Assembly (NCBI RefSeq): GCF_001514065.1
Contig: NZ_KQ948422.1
Location: 1-64,000 of the forward strand
Reading direction: 5' to 3'
Length of the DNA stretch: 64,000 nucleotides
Source of the DNA: Streptomyces antibioticus
GTDB taxonomy: Bacteria; Actinomycetota; Actinomycetes; Streptomycetales; Streptomycetaceae
Every line of letters starts with the position of its first letter. The first letter of the stretch is position 1. The notes beneath the pieces were generated by a model. It had not been told where the DNA came from, did no database searches, and saw only the letters and a list, made by a program, of their open reading frames with translations. A program made the position numbers and the translations under genes. This document shows positions 48,930-57,401 of this stretch, in pieces.

Positions 48930-48962
48930 ACGCCACGTGATCAAGGAATCGCGGAACAATGC
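48930..48962 (-). promoter_or_regulatory. Conserved upstream element of cassette B
   Basis: Matches 38474-38506 in 28 of 33 positions (ACGCCACGTGATCA... CGGAACAATGC), about 115 bp upstream of the small membrane gene. Conservation in otherwise dissimilar DNA points to a binding site or promoter. Confidence 0.65.
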
Positions 48963-48991
48963 GCCGGTAGCCCCAGGAGGGCGCACGCCGA

Positions 48992-49017
48992 CTCCCGTGC
49001 GCCGGGGCGCACGGGAG
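48992..49017. terminator. 11-bp hairpin upstream of cassette B
   Basis: CTCCCGTGCGC pairs with GCGCACGGGAG around a 4-nt loop. It is positioned like the hairpin upstream of cassette A. Confidence 0.65.
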
Positions 49018-49159
49018 CGTCAGGCTTTCGGGGCGAAGTTCCCGGATTCCGCTGCACCCGGCCGCGGACGGCTCATCATGTAAATGACGGCGCCTTCGGG
49101 TGCCGCAGCCCTTCCCGTCCGGAAGGCGTGCCCCTCGTGCCGGCGTTCAAGAGGGGTGT

Positions 49160-49198
49160 GCCGCTCCCGATCCCGCGCCTCGGCGGGCCGGGAGCGGC
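49160..49198 (-). terminator. Terminator of the RiPP/gpsA operon
   Basis: GCCGCTCCCG pairs with CGGGAGCGGC, with an inner partially paired loop. It lies about 120 bp past the gpsA stop on the strand of the RiPP operon. Confidence 0.55.
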
Positions 49199-49318
49199 CA
49201 GCGGCCCCACTCGCCACATCAGGAGGCGAAGCCGCTGGTGGTCACGTACGCGCACAGGCTCCCGGGAACCAAGGGTGCATCTGGGCGCGCCCACACCGCG
49301 CGGTGTCCCGTAGGGGGT

Positions 49319-50326
49319 TCAGGCCTGGTGGCGCTCGGGCTTGGGGGCGCGTGCCAGGAGTTGGGCGGCGGCGTCCTGGACGGTGAGCTCGCCGTGGATG
49401 ACGCCCACCACGACCTCGGTGATGGGCATCTCGACGCCGTGGGCGCGGGCCAGATCGAGGATGGCCTGACTGGACTTGACGCCCTCAGCAGTCTGGCCGG
49501 TGGCAGTGGTGGCCCCGGCGAGGGTCAGGCCGCGGCCGAGGTGTTCACCAAAGGTGCGGTTGCGTGAGAGCGGGGAGGTGCAGGTGGCCTGGAGGTCGCC
49601 GACGCCGGACAGGCCCGCGAAGGTGAGGGGGTCGGCGCCCAGGGCCATACCGAGGCGGGCCGTCTCGGCCAGGCCGCGGGTGATGAGCACCGCGCGGGCG
49701 TTGTCGCCGAGGCCGAGGCCGATGGCGAGGCCGACGGCAAGGGCGATGACGTTCTTCACGGCGCCGCCGAGTTCGCAGCCGATGACGTCGGTGTCGGTGT
49801 AGGGGCGGAAGTACGGGGTCAGGCACACAGCCTGGAGCGTCTTCGCCGCGGTCTCGTCGGTGCAGGCGACGACAGAGGCGGCCGGCTGGCGGGTGGCGAT
49901 CTCGCGGGCAAGGTTGGGGCCAGAGAGAACAGCAACCCGCTCGGCGGGGATGCCGGCGGCCTCGGTGATGACCTGGCTCATCCGTAGCCCGGTGTGGGTT
50001 TCGATCCCTTTCATGAGGCTGACCACGACGGCATCGGCCGGGATGAAAGACGCCCAGGACGCGAGGTTGGTGCGCAGCGTCTGGGCAGGGATGGACACGA
50101 TGACGTGCTGGGCGCCGTTGAGGGCGTCGGCTGGGTCGGTGGTGGCGCGGATCGTCGTGGGCAGGGTGATGCCGGGCAGATAGGCGGGGTTCTCGTGCCG
50201 GGTGTTGATCGCGTCGGCGATCTCGCTGCGTCGGGCGTGGAGTGTGACGGTGTTGCCGGCGTCGGCCAGCACCATCGCCATGGTCGTGCCCCAGGAGCCG
50301 GCGGACAGCACTGCGACCTTGTTCAT
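49319..50326 (-). CDS. gpsA: NAD(P)-dependent glycerol-3-phosphate dehydrogenase, GpsA-like
   Basis: 335 residues, the normal GpsA length. It has [19 protein letters not shown] (nucleotide-binding turn), [21 protein letters not shown], the catalytic-lysine segment [20 protein letters not shown], and [20 protein letters not shown]. GpsA reduces dihydroxyacetone phosphate to sn-glycerol 3-phosphate. It is on the same strand as the methyltransferase, YcaO and TfuA genes and ends that run. It might be a specialised copy that supplies or tailors a group for the peptide product, or simply a neighbour. It has its own spacing of about 30 bp from the methyltransferase. Confidence 0.88.
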   Translation of the reverse strand: MNKVAVLSAGSWGTTMAMVLADAGNTVTLHARRSEIADAINTRHENPAYLPGITLPTTIRATTDPADALNGAQHVIVSIPAQTLRTNLASWASFIPADAVVVSLMKGIETHTGLRMSQVITEAAGIPAERVAVLSGPNLAREIATRQPAASVVACTDETAAKTLQAVCLTPYFRPYTDTDVIGCELGGAVKNVIALAVGLAIGLGLGDNARAVLITRGLAETARLGMALGADPLTFAGLSGVGDLQATCTSPLSRNRTFGEHLGRGLTLAGATTATGQTAEGVKSSQAILDLARAHGVEMPITEVVVGVIHGELTVQDAAAQLLARAPKPERHQA

Positions 50327-50360
50327 CTGGCGTTTCCTCTTTCAGGGTTCTCGGGTGAGC

Positions 50361-51158
50361 CTATGGCCTGGTGTGTCTGCGGCGGTTGTGTGCCGGGCGA
50401 CGCAGCGTGACGATGAGGGCTTGCCGGGTGGCGAGCCGGGGCTGCATGCGGTGGGCTTCAGCGAGCATGTTGGCGGCCTGGTCGTGGCCAAGCTCGGCGC
50501 GCAGGCGGTCTTCGTGGACGATCCAGAGCTGGTAGACGCGGTGCCACAGGTCGGGTTCGTGATGCCGGATGTTGATGTGCTCGACGGTCAGTCCGGCGGC
50601 GCGGGCCTGAGTTTTGATCTCGGTCCGTCCGCCGGAAGGCAGGGTGCGGGTCATCACGGCGCGGCCGCCGGGGGCGAGGACCCGGTGGAACTCGGTCAGA
50701 GCCGCATGCCGGTCGGCTGCGTTGAAGAAGGCGTCGATGCAGACCAGCCCGTGCGCACAAGCGTCAGGCAGGCCGGTGCTCTCCAGGCTGCCGACCATGA
50801 AGTGAGCCCGCTCGTCGCCGACGAAGTCGGTGCGGCGCTCGATGGCGAGGTGCACGGCTTTGGCGGAGACGTCGATCCCGACGAGCCGCGTGTTCAGTGC
50901 GCGAGCCAGCCATAAGCCGACGCCGCCGGTGCCGCAGCCGATGTCCGCCAGGAGCTGGCCGGGGCGCAGTTTGAGTCGGCTGGTCAGGGTGCCGAGCAGG
51001 GGCCAGTCGCAGGAGCTGTAGGGGGCGACTTCTGTCGGATAGGCGTCTCCCATGGCACGTGCGTACAGCTGAGAGACGAGGGGGCTTTCGGCGCGGGCGG
51101 CGTGGAAGGCGTCGTAGTGGCCGGCCTGCTCCAACTCGCGATCGGTGAGGTGGATCAT
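50361..51158 (-). CDS. Class I SAM-dependent methyltransferase of the RiPP cluster
   Basis: 265 residues. SAM motif I LLADIGCGTGGVGLWLARAL lies near residue 72, then GIDVSAKAVHLAIERR, CIDAFFNAADRHAAL, and VLAPGGRAVMTRTLPSGGRT. ATG 51158 overlaps the YcaO stop (TGA at 51157-51155), so the two are translationally coupled. Its substrate is probably the thioamidated peptide or its terminus (inference from context). Confidence 0.82.
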   Translation of the reverse strand: MIHLTDRELEQAGHYDAFHAARAESPLVSQLYARAMGDAYPTEVAPYSSCDWPLLGTLTSRLKLRPGQLLADIGCGTGGVGLWLARALNTRLVGIDVSAKAVHLAIERRTDFVGDERAHFMVGSLESTGLPDACAHGLVCIDAFFNAADRHAALTEFHRVLAPGGRAVMTRTLPSGGRTEIKTQARAAGLTVEHINIRHHEPDLWHRVYQLWIVHEDRLRAELGHDQAANMLAEAHRMQPRLATRQALIVTLRRPAHNRRRHTRP

Positions 51159-52318
51159 CGCGGGATGTCCCTTCGGGTACGGGAGCGGGTGCCGGGTGCG
51201 ACGACCTTGACGGCAGCCAGTGGGGCGTCGGAGGCGGAGAGGGTGACGGCGATGGGCTCGTAGCCGGTCGTCTTGTGCAGGCGTTCGGCCAGCGCCTGCA
51301 CCAGTTCGCTGAAGGTGGTCGCGGCGGGCGGGCGGCAGGTGCTGAGCGTGCTGTGCCAAGTGGTGGCCGGTGTCTGCTGAGGGCCTGTGGGGGCGGGCTG
51401 GGGGGCGACGAATGCGTCGTTGTGGCTGGGCAGGTCGTCGCGGGTACCCGAGATCGAGGTGAGGCGGGACTGGGCGGCCTCGGTGATGGCGCGGCTGAGC
51501 GCGATGTGCGGGTCACTGTGGCAGCCGGTGCCGGCGAACCAGACCGGGTAGTCCTGGGACCACAGGTAGGCCAGGCAAACGGGCAGGGCGAAGGCGTTGT
51601 CGACGACGTACAACTCGAGGCTGGCGCCGCCGGCGTGGATACGTTCGGTGAGGTGTCGAACGTAGGGGTCGTTGACGCTTGCGGGGTCGATGAGGGTGCG
51701 CAGGGTGCCGCCGGTGTTCTCGTCGACCTGGAGCGCATGCCGCTCGATCACTTCGAACAGGGCGTGCGCGATGGCTTCATCGCGGGTGTTGCCGCAGGCA
51801 AGGCCGGTGCTGGTGCACCGCCACAGGGCCGGTGTCCACAGCGGCTGAGGAGCCCGGAAGACTACCCCGGCCGGAACCAGCAAGGAGCGGTCCGTCAGCA
51901 AGCCAACCCCTTGTGTCCACTGTTGCGGAAGGCGGTTGAGGGCGGCGACTTCCGGCAACGTCTGGGGCGCAAGGCGCAGCGGAAGGGCCTCCAGGGGGTA
52001 GTCGACACTCACTGCGAAGGCGGGACCGTCAAAGTCGACCTGCGGGGCTTGCTCGGCATGGTGGAGTTCAACGGCCTCCATCACCGCTGAGATTGCGGCG
52101 AGGCGGTGGCTGGAGCCCTTGCCCTGAGAGACCGTCAGCGTGTGGGCGTCTGGGCGGTGCGCGGCCCACACGGGCAGGCCGAGATGGTCCAGCCGGGTCA
52201 GATCGGCGATGCGGGTGATCCCGTAGTCGGGCAGCCTGGGCACCAGCACGCTCCAGGTGGCTTCGGGGTCGCAGGCCCGCACGGTGCCGTCGAACGCCAT
52301 CAAGTCAGGGGCGGGCAT
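51155..52318 (-). CDS. YcaO-domain cyclodehydratase/thioamide synthetase subunit
   Basis: 387 residues. YcaO enzymes phosphorylate peptide amide oxygen with ATP. The ATP/Mg-binding segments are visible: SSHRLAAISAVMEAVELHHA (about residues 85-104), GNTRDEAIAHALFEVIERHA and DPHIALSRAITEAAQSRLTS. The C-terminus lacks the PxPxP tail seen in many azole-forming YcaOs. ATG 52318 has GGAGGCGA seven bases upstream. It overlaps tfuA by 14 bp. The TfuA pairing suggests thioamidation of a peptide backbone instead of heterocycle formation. Confidence 0.9.
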   Translation of the reverse strand: MPAPDLMAFDGTVRACDPEATWSVLVPRLPDYGITRIADLTRLDHLGLPVWAAHRPDAHTLTVSQGKGSSHRLAAISAVMEAVELHHAEQAPQVDFDGPAFAVSVDYPLEALPLRLAPQTLPEVAALNRLPQQWTQGVGLLTDRSLLVPAGVVFRAPQPLWTPALWRCTSTGLACGNTRDEAIAHALFEVIERHALQVDENTGGTLRTLIDPASVNDPYVRHLTERIHAGGASLELYVVDNAFALPVCLAYLWSQDYPVWFAGTGCHSDPHIALSRAITEAAQSRLTSISGTRDDLPSHNDAFVAPQPAPTGPQQTPATTWHSTLSTCRPPAATTFSELVQALAERLHKTTGYEPIAVTLSASDAPLAAVKVVAPGTRSRTRRDIPR

Positions 52319-53582
52319 CAGTGGTCGCCTCCGTGACATCAGTGACCGGCTGCTTCGAGTCCCGCAGAAAGCCGGCCATGAAGACCTTCATGGTCGTAAC
52401 GGCCTCGGCAAGGCTTCGAAATCCCCGGGCTATGGCCTCTTCCTCGAGGCGCGTGTCCGGCCCCCTCCACACCTGCTGGAGTACACCGATCACGTGCTCG
52501 TTCCTGACCGTTTCGGGCGTGTAGAAGGGCAGTTCGCGGCGGGCGTCGTGGTTGGCCGCGAGGTAGCGGGCCACCGCCAGGCGGTCCGGATCCGTTTCGT
52601 GGGCCAGGAGCCGCTCGACGGTGCGGGAATCCCGCAGGTCGACCGGCACCCTGAATACCGTGTGGGCGGCAGGCGGGCCGGCTTCCTGGCCGGTGAGACG
52701 GAACATGCGCTCAGCCAGCGGCATTCCCCGGCTGCCGTCGGACGGTCGGCGGGAGAGGTGGTCAAGGTGCCACTGCCACAGCGTGCGAAAGTCCGGGTCG
52801 AACAGCTGCTGGTAGGCGACACGCAGGCCGGTCGGCAGCATCAGACCGTCGACGCACTCGGTCGCGAAAGCGTTGTACCAGCGGCGGAAGTACACGCTGT
52901 CGATGTGCAGGTCTGATGGGGCGGGGCCGCACGGATCGGGTCCGTACAGGGCGGCCCGGATGGCGCTGAGCGCGTCGGAACGCTTGATGTCACCGAAGTA
53001 CGGGTCGCCGCTGCGTCGTTCGCCGAGCCAGTCGGCGAAGGCGGTGGCGTTCTGCTCGCGGCAGACGGCGCGGATCGCAGCGTAGGTGCGCTGCGGATAG
53101 TAGACCGCATGCAGGGCCTCCAGCAGGGGCGCGGCCTGGGAGCCGGTGAGGATCCGGCTGTTCACGGCGAGGTTGATGACGTAGCGGCAGTTCACCATCG
53201 GCCAGGTCAACGCCCGGCCCGTCGTCGGGTCCTGGCCGACGGCGACTTCATCGTCACCGACGAGCTCCAGGTTGCGGTAGGAGCGGTAGACGTTGCCCAC
53301 ACCGCCCATGCCGTAGGGCCACAGCTCAGCAGCCCGTAAGGCGCCGAGGCTGGCGGCGCCGATGACGCGCACCCCGCGGGCCAGGACGGCAAGGATCTCC
53401 TTGTGCCGCACGGCGGGGGCTTGGTGGTAGAGGCCGTCGATGAGGACGACGGTGTCGGTGTCTGCGATCGCCGCATCGAACAAGTCGCCGTGTCCAATGG
53501 GCGGGCGGCGGCGTACGGATGGGTGGGCGAGCAGCGTCTCGTCCGGGGCAAGGGTCGGTCCGACGAATACGTGAATGGTCAT
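52305..53582 (-). CDS. tfuA: TfuA-like protein, YcaO partner
   Basis: 425 residues. The N-terminal TfuA domain is clear: IHVFVGPTLAPDETLLAHP, DTVVLIDGLYHQAPAVRHKE and VRVIGAASLGALRAAELWPYGM near residues 75-96. TfuA proteins partner YcaO and, in the archaeal McrA and thioviridamide-type systems, supply or handle sulphur for thioamide formation. The C-terminal 250 residues form a helical extension without recognised motifs. It overlaps the YcaO gene and lies downstream of the putative precursor, separated by a hairpin. Confidence 0.88.
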   Translation of the reverse strand: MTIHVFVGPTLAPDETLLAHPSVRRRPPIGHGDLFDAAIADTDTVVLIDGLYHQAPAVRHKEILAVLARGVRVIGAASLGALRAAELWPYGMGGVGNVYRSYRNLELVGDDEVAVGQDPTTGRALTWPMVNCRYVINLAVNSRILTGSQAAPLLEALHAVYYPQRTYAAIRAVCREQNATAFADWLGERRSGDPYFGDIKRSDALSAIRAALYGPDPCGPAPSDLHIDSVYFRRWYNAFATECVDGLMLPTGLRVAYQQLFDPDFRTLWQWHLDHLSRRPSDGSRGMPLAERMFRLTGQEAGPPAAHTVFRVPVDLRDSRTVERLLAHETDPDRLAVARYLAANHDARRELPFYTPETVRNEHVIGVLQQVWRGPDTRLEEEAIARGFRSLAEAVTTMKVFMAGFLRDSKQPVTDVTEATTDARP

Positions 53583-53627
53583 GGCTCTCAAGGGCCCAGG
53601 GCTGAGGAGTGACAGGACAGAGGGAGG

Positions 53628-53663
53628 CGGTGCCCCTCACCGCACGGGCGTTGAGGGGCACCG
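53628..53663 (-). terminator. Hairpin between putative precursor gene and tfuA
   Basis: CGGTGCCCCTCA pairs perfectly with TGAGGGGCACCG around a 12-nt loop. It lies 100 bp after the precursor stop and 45 bp before the tfuA start. A partial terminator or RNA-stabilising stem here would favour precursor expression over the enzymes, as in many RiPP operons. Confidence 0.7.
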
Positions 53664-53764
53664 CTCGTGACGTGGTGGCAGTCCCCGGAGGGAACGCAGC
53701 GTGATCGAGTGCCGGTCACCTCACCGGGTCAGGAACTGGATCACGTTGCTGCCACGGGTTCTGG

Positions 53765-53890
53765 TCAGGGGCCCTCGTCCTCGACGTCCTCGATCCGCAC
53801 GGTGCCGGATGGCACGGCGATGTCGGCGAGACGCACGGTCGTCGTCTGCTGGGCCGCGGCTACGGTCTCGGACTTCGACAGGTGCTCCAT
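53765..53890 (-). CDS. Putative RiPP precursor peptide, 41 residues, no cysteine
   Basis: MEHLSKSETVAAAQQTTTV at the start, a middle VRLADIAVPSGTVRIED, then an acidic tail ending EDEGP. GGGAGG lies well placed before ATG 53890. It has no Cys, few Ser, and a Leu-Ala-Asp-Ile patch that could be the leader-recognition motif. It is the first recognisable gene upstream of tfuA-ycaO. A cysteine-free precursor argues against thiazole chemistry and is compatible with backbone thioamides. The core could be the last 10-15 residues (inference). Confidence 0.62.
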   Translation of the reverse strand: MEHLSKSETVAAAQQTTTVRLADIAVPSGTVRIEDVEDEGP

Positions 53891-54122
53891 GATGGTCCCT
53901 CCCTTCAATACTCGGTGTTCCGGCCCGGGAGGTTCCCCGGTGCCGGTGGTGCGCACTGCGCCCTGTGGGTGCGGTGTTGGTGCCCGGACCTCGCCGGTGG
54001 TGCTGGCTGAGGCCGGCTTCCCGTCCGCCGGTTCGGGAAGTAGGAGGCCCGGTGCCGTGCCGTGCTCCGGGTGGATGTGCACGCCGCCCGGCGCCGGGAG
54101 ATCAGGGGGGTGCCCAAGCCTG

Positions 54123-54281
54123 TCAGCGCCGGTGGTACGAGACGCCAGCGAGGCGTGAGCCGGTTCGCAGGCCCTGCAGCCGAGCAAGGCCGAAGGCACC
54201 GACCGCGAGGGCCTCCAGCGCCGTGGGGAGCATCAGCTCCGGGCCGGATCCACTCTCCGGGAGCGGGGGGTTGCTAATCAC
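54123..54281 (-). CDS. 52-residue small ORF upstream of the RiPP precursor
   Basis: GTG 54281 follows AGGAGGT at ideal spacing. The peptide opens ISNPPLPESGSGPELMLPTA, continues LEALAVGAFGLARLQGL and ends SYHRR. No family recognised. It could be a second peptide of the RiPP locus or a small accessory protein. Confidence 0.45.
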   Translation of the reverse strand: MISNPPLPESGSGPELMLPTALEALAVGAFGLARLQGLRTGSRLAGVSYHRR

Positions 54282-54566
54282 CGGCGACCTCCTGTGCGTG
54301 AGTCGGGACCGTTGCCCCGTGTCGGCCGCGGGAGCAGTCAGCCCTCAGACGACACGGGGGCCGCTTCGCCAGGCATGGGCGTGAGGGGGTGGCGGAAGCA
54401 GCCCCCGAACACGATCGCCGGGCGAGCGAGGCGGCGATACGCCGTCCGTCCGCCGTTTCTCCGCCGCTGTGTGATCGGAAGACGGCGAGGAAGCGGCGTC
54501 TGCCCTGGCGTACCGACGCCTCGGTTGTCTGCGGACGCTGGTGAGGCCCGTTAACAGCTACCGGGA

Positions 54567-55079
54567 ATGAGGCAGAGGATGTTCCGCTCACACACGGGCC
54601 AGGTCACAGCCCATCACTTCGCCGACGAACGCGTTCATCACCGCTGGGTGGATCTGCGTGGCGTTGAGGAACCGCTCGTGCTCGTGCGCCAGCAGGTCCG
54701 TGACGCCCTGGGCGGTCGTGCCGTCCGGCAACGCGTCGACGACACGGCGGTTGTCGCCGTCGAGCTGGTCACGAACGCGCTGCGGCATACCAGAAGCGGG
54801 CCGACCGGCGTCGCCATGGACGTCTACGAGGACACCGTGCTGCTCTGGGTCCACGACGGCGACAAGGACGTGGGCGCCGTCCGGCCGAGCGTGTGCGCCA
54901 CCGTCGTGGACAGTTCGGTGCTCGACCTTCCGGAGGATGGTCGAGGCCTCCAGCTCGTCGCCGTTCTCTCCGACAGGTGGCTGGTGTGGCCCACCGCGGA
55001 GGGCAAGGCCGTGGTGGCCGAGATCGGCTTGCTGGACACGGCTACGGCCGCACCTGCCCGACGCGAACCGGTGCGGTAA
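54567..55079 (+). CDS. RsbW-like ATP-binding protein (anti-sigma factor/HATPase_c_2)
   Basis: 170 residues with the Streptomyces HATPase_c_2 pattern: LVRQQVRDALGG, DTAVVAVELVTNALRHT (N-box), VLLWVHDGDKD and EDGRGLQLVAVLSDRW (G-box). Such proteins are anti-sigma kinases or orphan regulators of antibiotic production and development. It diverges from the RiPP operon across about 285 bp and could influence it, although this gene type is very common in the genus. Confidence 0.8.
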   Translation: MRQRMFRSHTGQVTAHHFADERVHHRWVDLRGVEEPLVLVRQQVRDALGGRAVRQRVDDTAVVAVELVTNALRHTRSGPTGVAMDVYEDTVLLWVHDGDKDVGAVRPSVCATVVDSSVLDLPEDGRGLQLVAVLSDRWLVWPTAEGKAVVAEIGLLDTATAAPARREPVR

Positions 55080-55788
55080 GCGGAAGGCTCTCCAGGACAT
55101 CCCACCGGTAGGTGAACGCCTCGCGGCGCAGCTCTACGAGCTGGATGCCAGTGACGTCGACGGCGACGGCGGCAAGCTCACGCAGAGCGGCGACAGCCTT
55201 CACCACGGGGCGAGCGTCGCGACGACGGTTGTTGTAGGCGATGCTGAGGTGAGGCCGGAAGTGCGCCGTGGGCTTCGACGGCGGGAGTCCCTCGCTCCGT
55301 CCGGCCTCCGTCAGCGCAGCGTGAAGCTGTACTAGCGGCGTCCACGGACCGACCGAGAACCGAACCGCGCCACGGGAGCCGGCCAGCGGCATCGCCTGCA
55401 GCGTAAAGGGGGTCACCGTCTGTGGCACAAGCCGAGCGGCGGTTCGGGTGAGCGCGCCGAGCCGGTCGCGGGTGACGGCGTCGCAGCCGGCAGCGCGGGC
55501 GAGCGTGATGTGCAGACCGTCCCCGGCGGGAACCGGATCAAGTCCGAGCGGTGCCAACGCCTCCTGGCAGCGCACTGCGAGATCGGTGAGCGCCGGCGTG
55601 TCGGGGAACGTCAGCATCCAGTAGTACGCCCTGACGCCGTCCGGCCATCCCGGTCTCGACCAGTGATCGGTCATCTCCCGCAGGACGCTATAGGCGGCCC
55701 AGTCGTGCGCCGCGATGCACCCGAGGTCGTCCTGATCTGCCGGAGGGCCGGTGGGAAATGCAGCGGGATCGGCGCTGAGCAGGGGCAC
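55042..55788 (-). CDS. 2H phosphoesterase / 2'-5' RNA ligase-like protein
   Basis: 248 residues from GTG 55788 (AAGGAG upstream). Two H-x-T/S motifs of the 2H superfamily are present: GDGLHITLARAAGCD and FRPHLSIAYNNRRRD. They are preceded by RAYYWMLTFPDTPALTDLA. These enzymes open or hydrolyse cyclic phosphates or join RNA ends. The substrate is unknown. It converges with and overlaps the RsbW-like gene by 38 bp at the 3' ends. Confidence 0.75.
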   Translation of the reverse strand: MPLLSADPAAFPTGPPADQDDLGCIAAHDWAAYSVLREMTDHWSRPGWPDGVRAYYWMLTFPDTPALTDLAVRCQEALAPLGLDPVPAGDGLHITLARAAGCDAVTRDRLGALTRTAARLVPQTVTPFTLQAMPLAGSRGAVRFSVGPWTPLVQLHAALTEAGRSEGLPPSKPTAHFRPHLSIAYNNRRRDARPVVKAVAALRELAAVAVDVTGIQLVELRREAFTYRWDVLESLPLTAPVRVGQVRP

Positions 55789-55807
55789 GCGGCGCGCTCC
55801 TTCGGCA

Positions 55808-57178
55808 TCACATGGCCCTGGCGTGCGACATGGCCAGGGCCGCTGGCTGGGAGCTCCAGGCTCGGAACTCCTCGCCATACTCCCCTACGCTCGCCTGCTC
55901 CTGCCATGGCATGGCCTGCTCGTAAAGGTCCCGCGCACGCTGCCACACCGACCTGATCGGCGAATCCCCGCACAATGCAAGCGCCTGTCTGCCCAGAGTC
56001 ATCGCATGGTCGAGATCGGGTGACGGCTGCTGCAACAGGGCCGTGGCCACGTCGAGCCGTACCAGCGAACGGCTCCATGCCGAGTCGGAGTGCTCGACGA
56101 GATCGTCGATCTGCCGGGCGTCGCTCAACGCCTGCTCGGCATGGCCGAGGGACACGTGGGCGGTGACCGCGTTGGCCAGGGTCCTGGCGTGCCCGTACGG
56201 CTCAAACGAGATGCAGGAGGTGACGCAGGCTGGCACGTCATGCACGTCCGACAGCTCCAGCGCTTGTCGGATGGTCCGTGCCGCCGCCTGCCCTCGGTTC
56301 AGCTTCGCCAGAGCCCGGGCCCGGCCATTGGCCAGGAGCCTGATGGTCTGGGGGCTGCGCGGTGCCCGTTCCACGGCTGCGGCGGCGCAGGCGTCGGCAT
56401 CGGCGTAGCGCCCCGCGTAGTAGAGACCGAAGGACAGCGTGCCGTCGGCCCACAGCTCGGTCTCCAGGTCGCCGATTGCGTGGCTGAGTTCTCGGGCCTC
56501 CGTGCAGTACGCCTCGGCGAGAGCGAAGTCACCCCTGTTGACCGCCATGTAGCCGAGCAGACCTGAGGCGCGGGCAGCAAGCCGGAACAACTCCCTGCGC
56601 GCGCCCGGTGGTTGGCGGCCGTCGAGAAGGGTGTGGGCAAGCTGGCGCAGGTGGCGGGTCTGGGGGCGCAGGAGGTGGGGTCCATCGGCTTCGTAGCGTG
56701 CGGTGATGCCTTCCAGGGATTTGTGGAGGAAGGCGAGCGTGGTCTCGTCGGCGTTGCTGGTGGTCAGATGCTGGGTGCGGGCGACGATGTCCAGCGGGTT
56801 CTCGTCGTCGGCTGCGCGCTTGGGCACGCATTCCGGCTGCGTGGGGTACAGGCCCGGTGGGCGTGGGCTCTTGCCGGGAACTAGGCTGACGCCGTCGTGC
56901 TGTTGGTCATGGTCGTCGACCGCGGAGAAAAGTTCGGACACAGGCCTGCCCAGCATGTGCTCGAGCACCCGGCAAGCGTCCGGGCGGGGCAGGGTCTGTA
57001 ACTCTCCGCCGTACCAGCGGTCGAACTGGCGCGCAGAGACCTGGGCGGACGCCAAGCGTGGATCACCATCGAGGTCAGCCAGTCGGACGGCGGTCCTCTC
57101 GAACCTCGCCGAGAAGGCTGCGTACGTCGTCAGATGCCGCTGCTGGAGCAACCAGCGGAACAACGTCGTCCGTGACAT
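55808..57178 (-). CDS. XRE-family/TPR transcriptional regulator
   Basis: 456 residues from ATG 57178 (AGGAGGGTG upstream). An N-terminal DNA-binding-like region with VSARQFDRWYGGELQTLPRP and RVLEHMLGRPVSELF resembles Streptomyces 'helix-turn-helix plus tetratricopeptide' regulators. The remainder is TPR-like helices (AEAYCTEARELSHAIGDLET). It lies directly upstream of the 2H phosphoesterase on the same strand, about 20 bp away, so the two are probably cotranscribed. Confidence 0.75.
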   Translation of the reverse strand: MSRTTLFRWLLQQRHLTTYAAFSARFERTAVRLADLDGDPRLASAQVSARQFDRWYGGELQTLPRPDACRVLEHMLGRPVSELFSAVDDHDQQHDGVSLVPGKSPRPPGLYPTQPECVPKRAADDENPLDIVARTQHLTTSNADETTLAFLHKSLEGITARYEADGPHLLRPQTRHLRQLAHTLLDGRQPPGARRELFRLAARASGLLGYMAVNRGDFALAEAYCTEARELSHAIGDLETELWADGTLSFGLYYAGRYADADACAAAAVERAPRSPQTIRLLANGRARALAKLNRGQAAARTIRQALELSDVHDVPACVTSCISFEPYGHARTLANAVTAHVSLGHAEQALSDARQIDDLVEHSDSAWSRSLVRLDVATALLQQPSPDLDHAMTLGRQALALCGDSPIRSVWQRARDLYEQAMPWQEQASVGEYGEEFRAWSSQPAALAMSHARAM

Positions 57179-57401
57179 GGCACACCCTCCTGGTGCAGCG
57201 AACGGGGCCGACATAGAGCCGGACGCCGTCAACGGAGAGGGCGTGATGCCCGTTGGTCGGCGGTCGGCGGTGGCCCACACGATGCGGCGTACGCCGTCAT
57301 GCCAGACAGCATGCCGACGCAACAACAAACTAGGCAATATGTCTGGCTAAGTTGACTCGAACGGGTTGTAGGGATGGCGCCTGTGCGGAGAGACTTTCGG
57401 C

